Translations under genes and position numbers: made by a program
NCBI GenBank assembly: GCA_035404185.1
Contig: DAONGN010000001.1
Span: 377,308-441,307 of the forward strand
From: Candidatus Pacearchaeota archaeon
Lineage (GTDB): Bacteria > Patescibacteriota > Minisyncoccia > Minisyncoccales > Minisyncoccaceae
Length of the DNA stretch: 64,000 nt
Reading direction: 5' to 3'
Part shown: piece after piece, positions 61,553 to 64,000 of the stretch
Position numbering within the stretch: position 1 is the stretch's first letter
How the letters are laid out: each line of letters begins with the position of its first letter
Notes under the pieces: model-generated
Databases searched by the model: none
What the model was told of the DNA's origin: nothing
Seen by the model: only the letters and a program-made list of their open reading frames with translations

Positions 61553-62644
61553 TTATATATTTTTATCAATTATTCCTCCACCAGCAACAACATCTTTATT
61601 GTAAAAGACAATTGACTGACCAGGCGTAACTGCAAATTGAGGTTTAGTAAAATCCAAGACAGCCTTATTTTTATCTTTTGAAATAAAGTTAGCTTTAGCT
61701 AATTCAGCACCATAACGTATCTTTACTTTAATTTTGTCTTTAGTTAAATTAAACGGAACTATCCAATTAATATTTTTGACTGATACCCTATTAAAGAAAG
61801 CAAGACGTCTTGGTCCAACAACAATACTATTTTTTTTAGAATCTATTTTAAGAACATAATATGGCTCTTTCAATCCTCCGATATTAATATTTTTTCTCTG
61901 TCCAAGAGTGTAATTAGTGATTCCCTTGTGTTCTCCTAATATTTTACCGTTATAATCAATAATCATCCCTGTTTTTCCAGACGGAAGTAATTCTGAATAA
62001 CTATCACATTCTACAAAATTTTGACTCTCTTGTTTGTTAGCATATTCCTTAAATCCATTTTTCAGAGCAAATTGTTTAATATCTTTTTTCTTTTTTGAAC
62101 CCAAAGGAAACATTATTTTTGCTAATTGATTCTGTTTTAATCGGTAAAGAAAATATGATTGATCTTTGTTTTTGTCTAATCCCTTTTTTAAAAGGTATAA
62201 CCCTTTCTTTTTATCAAAAGAAACTCTGGCATAATGCCCAGTTGCAAAGTAGTCAAACTTGATTCCACTTTTCATTGCTTTATCAATAAGGAGTCCGAAC
62301 TTTATTTTTGAGTTGCACATGACACAAGGATTAGGAGTTTTTCCTTTTTGATACTCTCCTTTAAAATAATCTATAACTGATTTTTGATATTCTTCTTGTA
62401 AGTTTATTACGTGATGTTCTATCCCAATCATTTTAGCGGCTTTTTTTGCGTCAATGATGTTGTATTTTTCATTTGGTCCGTAACATCCGCTACTCGTTCC
62501 CTTAATATTGGGATTATTATCCCAAATCTGCATTGTTAGTCCAATAACATTATATCCCTTGTTTTTCAGTATTAGTGCGGTCATAGTTGAGTCAACTCCC
62601 CCACTCATTCCAACGGCTACAGTTTTTATTTCTTTTGTCTTCAT
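61553..62644 (-). CDS. mnmA: tRNA 2-thiouridylase MnmA
   Basis: A 363-aa enzyme that thiolates U34 of tRNA-Lys, Glu and Gln. Seen: P-loop GMSGGVDST, NPCVMCNSKIKFG with the catalytic Cys, GHYARV, and a C-terminal beta-barrel. The second catalytic region reads ESQNFVECDSY, two residues off the usual ESQ-x-x-C spacing, so the persulfide Cys is displaced. Start at 62644 from the family N-terminus; its ATG overlaps the stop of the upstream gene (ATGA). Confidence 0.92.
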   Translation of the reverse strand: MKTKEIKTVAVGMSGGVDSTMTALILKNKGYNVIGLTMQIWDNNPNIKGTSSGCYGPNEKYNIIDAKKAAKMIGIEHHVINLQEEYQKSVIDYFKGEYQKGKTPNPCVMCNSKIKFGLLIDKAMKSGIKFDYFATGHYARVSFDKKKGLYLLKKGLDKNKDQSYFLYRLKQNQLAKIMFPLGSKKKKDIKQFALKNGFKEYANKQESQNFVECDSYSELLPSGKTGMIIDYNGKILGEHKGITNYTLGQRKNINIGGLKEPYYVLKIDSKKNSIVVGPRRLAFFNRVSVKNINWIVPFNLTKDKIKVKIRYGAELAKANFISKDKNKAVLDFTKPQFAVTPGQSIVFYNKDVVAGGGIIDKNI

Positions 62645-63120
62645 ATCGAATAAATATATAGGAATTTTTCCCACTCATCAATGCATTTTTCTGCCAAATC
62701 AATTACGTCAATTAATGTTCCAAATTCTTGAACGTCGATACCGAATCTATTCTCTTTTCTAAAAGGATCATAGTAACGAACAATAGGTGTTAAGATATTA
62801 GAATTATCATCGATTTTGTGTTCAACTAGATGATTCTGAGGTTCGTACTTGTCTATAGTTTTGTGTTTTTGTTTGTTGGCTATATCTCTGCAAAGAGACA
62901 ATGAAAAACTTCCAGAAATAAAAATATCAATATCTCTTCTGCGATAGCGGCTTTCAGCTAGCCAATCGCGCAAATGATAGCATTGTATAAAAAAAGAAGT
63001 AAAAGCATCTATGGCTTTTTCGAAATTATCATCCGAAGAAGTCGAAAAACGTTCGATGTCTTCTTCTAAACGTTTTATCCTGTCTAATTGTTCTTGATAT
63101 GGGAAAATGTATTTATCCAT
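62641..63120 (-). CDS. HEPN-like helical protein with DIANxxKH motif
   Basis: A 159-aa helical protein. AFTSFFIQCYHLRDWLAES and SLCRDIANKQKHKT form a HEPN-like two-helix core, where the Arg and His (RDIANKQKH) could be catalytic in RNA cleavage, although the spacing is longer than in typical HEPN R-x4-6-H. ATGA overlap with mnmA means tight coupling. A link to tRNA metabolism is inference; the family is only known to me from its conserved motif. Confidence 0.6.
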   Translation of the reverse strand: MDKYIFPYQEQLDRIKRLEEDIERFSTSSDDNFEKAIDAFTSFFIQCYHLRDWLAESRYRRRDIDIFISGSFSLSLCRDIANKQKHKTIDKYEPQNHLVEHKIDDNSNILTPIVRYYDPFRKENRFGIDVQEFGTLIDVIDLAEKCIDEWEKFLYIYSI

Positions 63121-63179
63121 TTGATTTTTATCTTATGGATAAATTAACACAAGATAATAAAAATAACAATAAAATTATA

Positions 63180-63344
63180 TTATTTAGCCAAAAATTGGAA
63201 AGCATAGTAAATTAGGAATGCTGGCCAGACTAATGCTTTTAGGAATCCAAGGATTACTAACCAGAATGTTGTTGCGTTGCTAATAAAATAGATAGCTGCA
63301 CCGATAAAACCAAGACCATAAACAGCTGAATTACTTTGGTTCAT
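63180..63344 (-). CDS. 54-aa hydrophobic membrane protein
   Basis: A small gene not in larger-frame lists: MNQSNSAVYGLGFIGAAIYF start, a second hydrophobic stretch with ATTFWLVILGFLKALVWPAF and FLIYYAFQFLAK end. Two membrane helices are likely. It stands alone between the HEPN-like gene and a terminator. Function unknown; the intact frame, hydrophobic profile and clean stop support it. Confidence 0.65.
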   Translation of the reverse strand: MNQSNSAVYGLGFIGAAIYFISNATTFWLVILGFLKALVWPAFLIYYAFQFLAK

Positions 63345-63387
63345 ATTTTTTTATAATCATTATTATTAAATTTATTATATCATAAAC

Positions 63388-63412
63388 AAAAACCGACAAA
63401 AGTCGGTTTTTA
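63388..63412 (-). terminator. Bidirectional terminator upstream of the last gene
   Basis: Ten-base stem AAAAACCGAC / GTCGGTTTTT with a 4-nt loop of A; T tract on both strands. It ends the Gln-rich gene (minus strand). Confidence 0.85.
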
Positions 63413-63421
63413 ATCTATAAT

Positions 63422-64000
63422 TTATTTTGAAAATAATTTAAACATCCAGCCTAACAAACTAAAACCTTGTTGTGAGTCGTTTAATATTTCCTGAAGTTGA
63501 ACATTAACCTGCTCAAGAATTTGAATTTGATTTTTTAATATTTGTGCATCACCTTCATTACTGATCTGGCCCATGATTTGATTTAAAGTTTGAATTTTTT
63601 CTTGATTTTGGTCTAAAATTTTTTCTGCTCTATTAATTTTTCCATAATTGGGTCCGACAACGAGCTTTACAAAAATATTTCTATTTTGAATTTTTTCTAA
63701 ACTAGATTCTATTTGTTCTTGATTAGCGTTTTGTTCTTGAGCAATGGTTCTAACTTGTTGACCAATTCCTCCGTTTCTATCAGCTAATTGAAGCATCTCT
63801 TGAACTGCATTAGCAACCTGGCTTCTTCTTTCTTGAGCAATTTTTGTTTTTATTGATTCTTCATTTTCTACGTTATCAGTAGGATTATTATTTTGATTTT
63901 GTACTTGATTGCCAGTACCTGTACCGTCCTGTAATTGTTGCTGGGTTTGTACTTGATTGCCAGTACCTGTACCGTCCTGTAATTGTTGCTGGGTTTGTAC
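63422..64000 (-). CDS. Gln-rich coiled protein with 16-residue tandem repeats, 5' truncated by window edge
   Basis: The frame continues past the window. Seen on the minus strand: from the edge, the repeat VQTQQQLQDGTGTGNQ twice (48 bp each, 63901-63948 and 63949-63996) and the first base of a third; then a charged helical linker VENEESIKTKIAQERRSQVANAVQEML; then a long coiled part with QLADRNGG, NQEKIQTLNQIMGQ and a hydrophobic C-terminus GFSLLGWMFKLFSK that may anchor it. Gln/Asn-rich tandem repeats suggest a surface or adhesion role. The family is not recognised. Confidence 0.75.
   Translation of the reverse strand, partial: VQTQQQLQDGTGTGNQVQTQQQLQDGTGTGNQVQNQNNNPTDNVENEESIKTKIAQERRSQVANAVQEMLQLADRNGGIGQQVRTIAQEQNANQEQIESSLEKIQNRNIFVKLVVGPNYGKINRAEKILDQNQEKIQTLNQIMGQISNEGDAQILKNQIQILEQVNVQLQEILNDSQQGFSLLGWMFKLFSK
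63901..63996. repeat. Exact 48-bp tandem repeat
   Basis: Two identical 48-bp copies in a row, with a third beginning at 63997 at the window edge, in frame with a Gln-rich protein gene. Perfect identity indicates recent expansion and possible copy-number variation. Confidence 0.9.

Noticed and set aside
1-64000. CRISPR arrays, transposons, prophage, rRNA
   Set aside because: No direct repeats with unique spacers, no inverted-repeat-bounded transposase, no phage structural gene and no rRNA sequence were seen. The anti-SD-like CACCTCCTT at 50013 is only a short match.

Overview
The window is a gene-dense, AT-rich stretch of bacterial chromosome that fits a Candidate Phyla Radiation (Patescibacteria) genome, most likely Parcubacteria. 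The S10-spc ribosomal cluster runs S10-L3-L4-L23-L2-S19-L22-S3-L16-L29-S17-L14-L24-L5-S14-S8-L6-L18-S5-L15-SecY, with no L30 between S5 and L15; loss of L30 is a general CPR trait. bL9 is present, which fits Parcubacteria better than Microgenomates. Many enzymes are short versions of their families. Many genes abut or overlap and lack an obvious Shine-Dalgarno (SD) sequence. There is no rRNA, IS element, prophage or CRISPR array. The assignment is inference; no database search was possible.

Layout. 1-3.5 kb: 3' part of secA, an HD hydrolase, DUF5680 and DUF3850 proteins, and a Cys-rich orphan. 3.6-9.2 kb: typA behind a terminator-like leader, a carbonic-anhydrase homologue, a hemolysin III protein, an orphan with strong SD, a 45-codon small gene, a membrane-anchored GH3 enzyme and a lipid-anchored-type hypothetical. 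9.3-15.1 kb: RRM protein, superoxide reductase, tRNA-binding protein, SIMPL protein, FKBP isomerase, family-4 uracil-DNA glycosylase, a PAP2-related membrane protein, a HemK-like methylase, UppP and AlkD. 15.2-19.6 kb: a membrane-anchored TraG/VirD4-like ATPase with three unknown genes. 19.7-26.6 kb: UvrD-nuclease fusion, gpsA, ppa, ferredoxin, DUF1858, ComEC-like hydrolase and a nucleotide kinase. 26.6-28.8 kb: a structured ncRNA with its own promoter and terminator, then csoR-like, nifS and iscU. 28.8-31.4 kb: tRNA-Pro(GGG), L28, M50 protease, a divergent thymidylate synthase and an SDR.

31.5-47.8 kb is the translation core: rpsL-rpsG-fusA, tuf-rpsJ, the S10/spc cluster, secY, adk and map. 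It does not continue into infA/rpmJ/alpha-operon genes. 48-64 kb holds a 38-codon small gene, galT, tpiA, a Xer recombinase with a long structured leader, an unknown two-gene operon, uppS, rpmA, pyrG, rplI, ctpA, an MFS transporter, a TPR protein, an archaeal-type MtaB directly behind tRNA-Gly(CCC), a second SIMPL protein, mnmA, a HEPN-like partner, a 54-aa membrane protein and the 3' part of a Gln-rich gene with exact 48-bp tandem repeats.

Two gene styles coexist. The majority are A/T-rich genes in tight operons without clear SD. A minority are free-standing orphans with more balanced codons, often a strong SD and promoter, and a hairpin terminator touching the stop codon (about 3.2, 6.7, 7.3, 29.8, 48.0, 50.1, 52.6 and 59.3 kb). 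Together the genes cover translation, secretion, lipid-carrier and envelope work, Fe-S assembly and DNA repair, with few biosynthetic genes, as expected of a small host-dependent cell.
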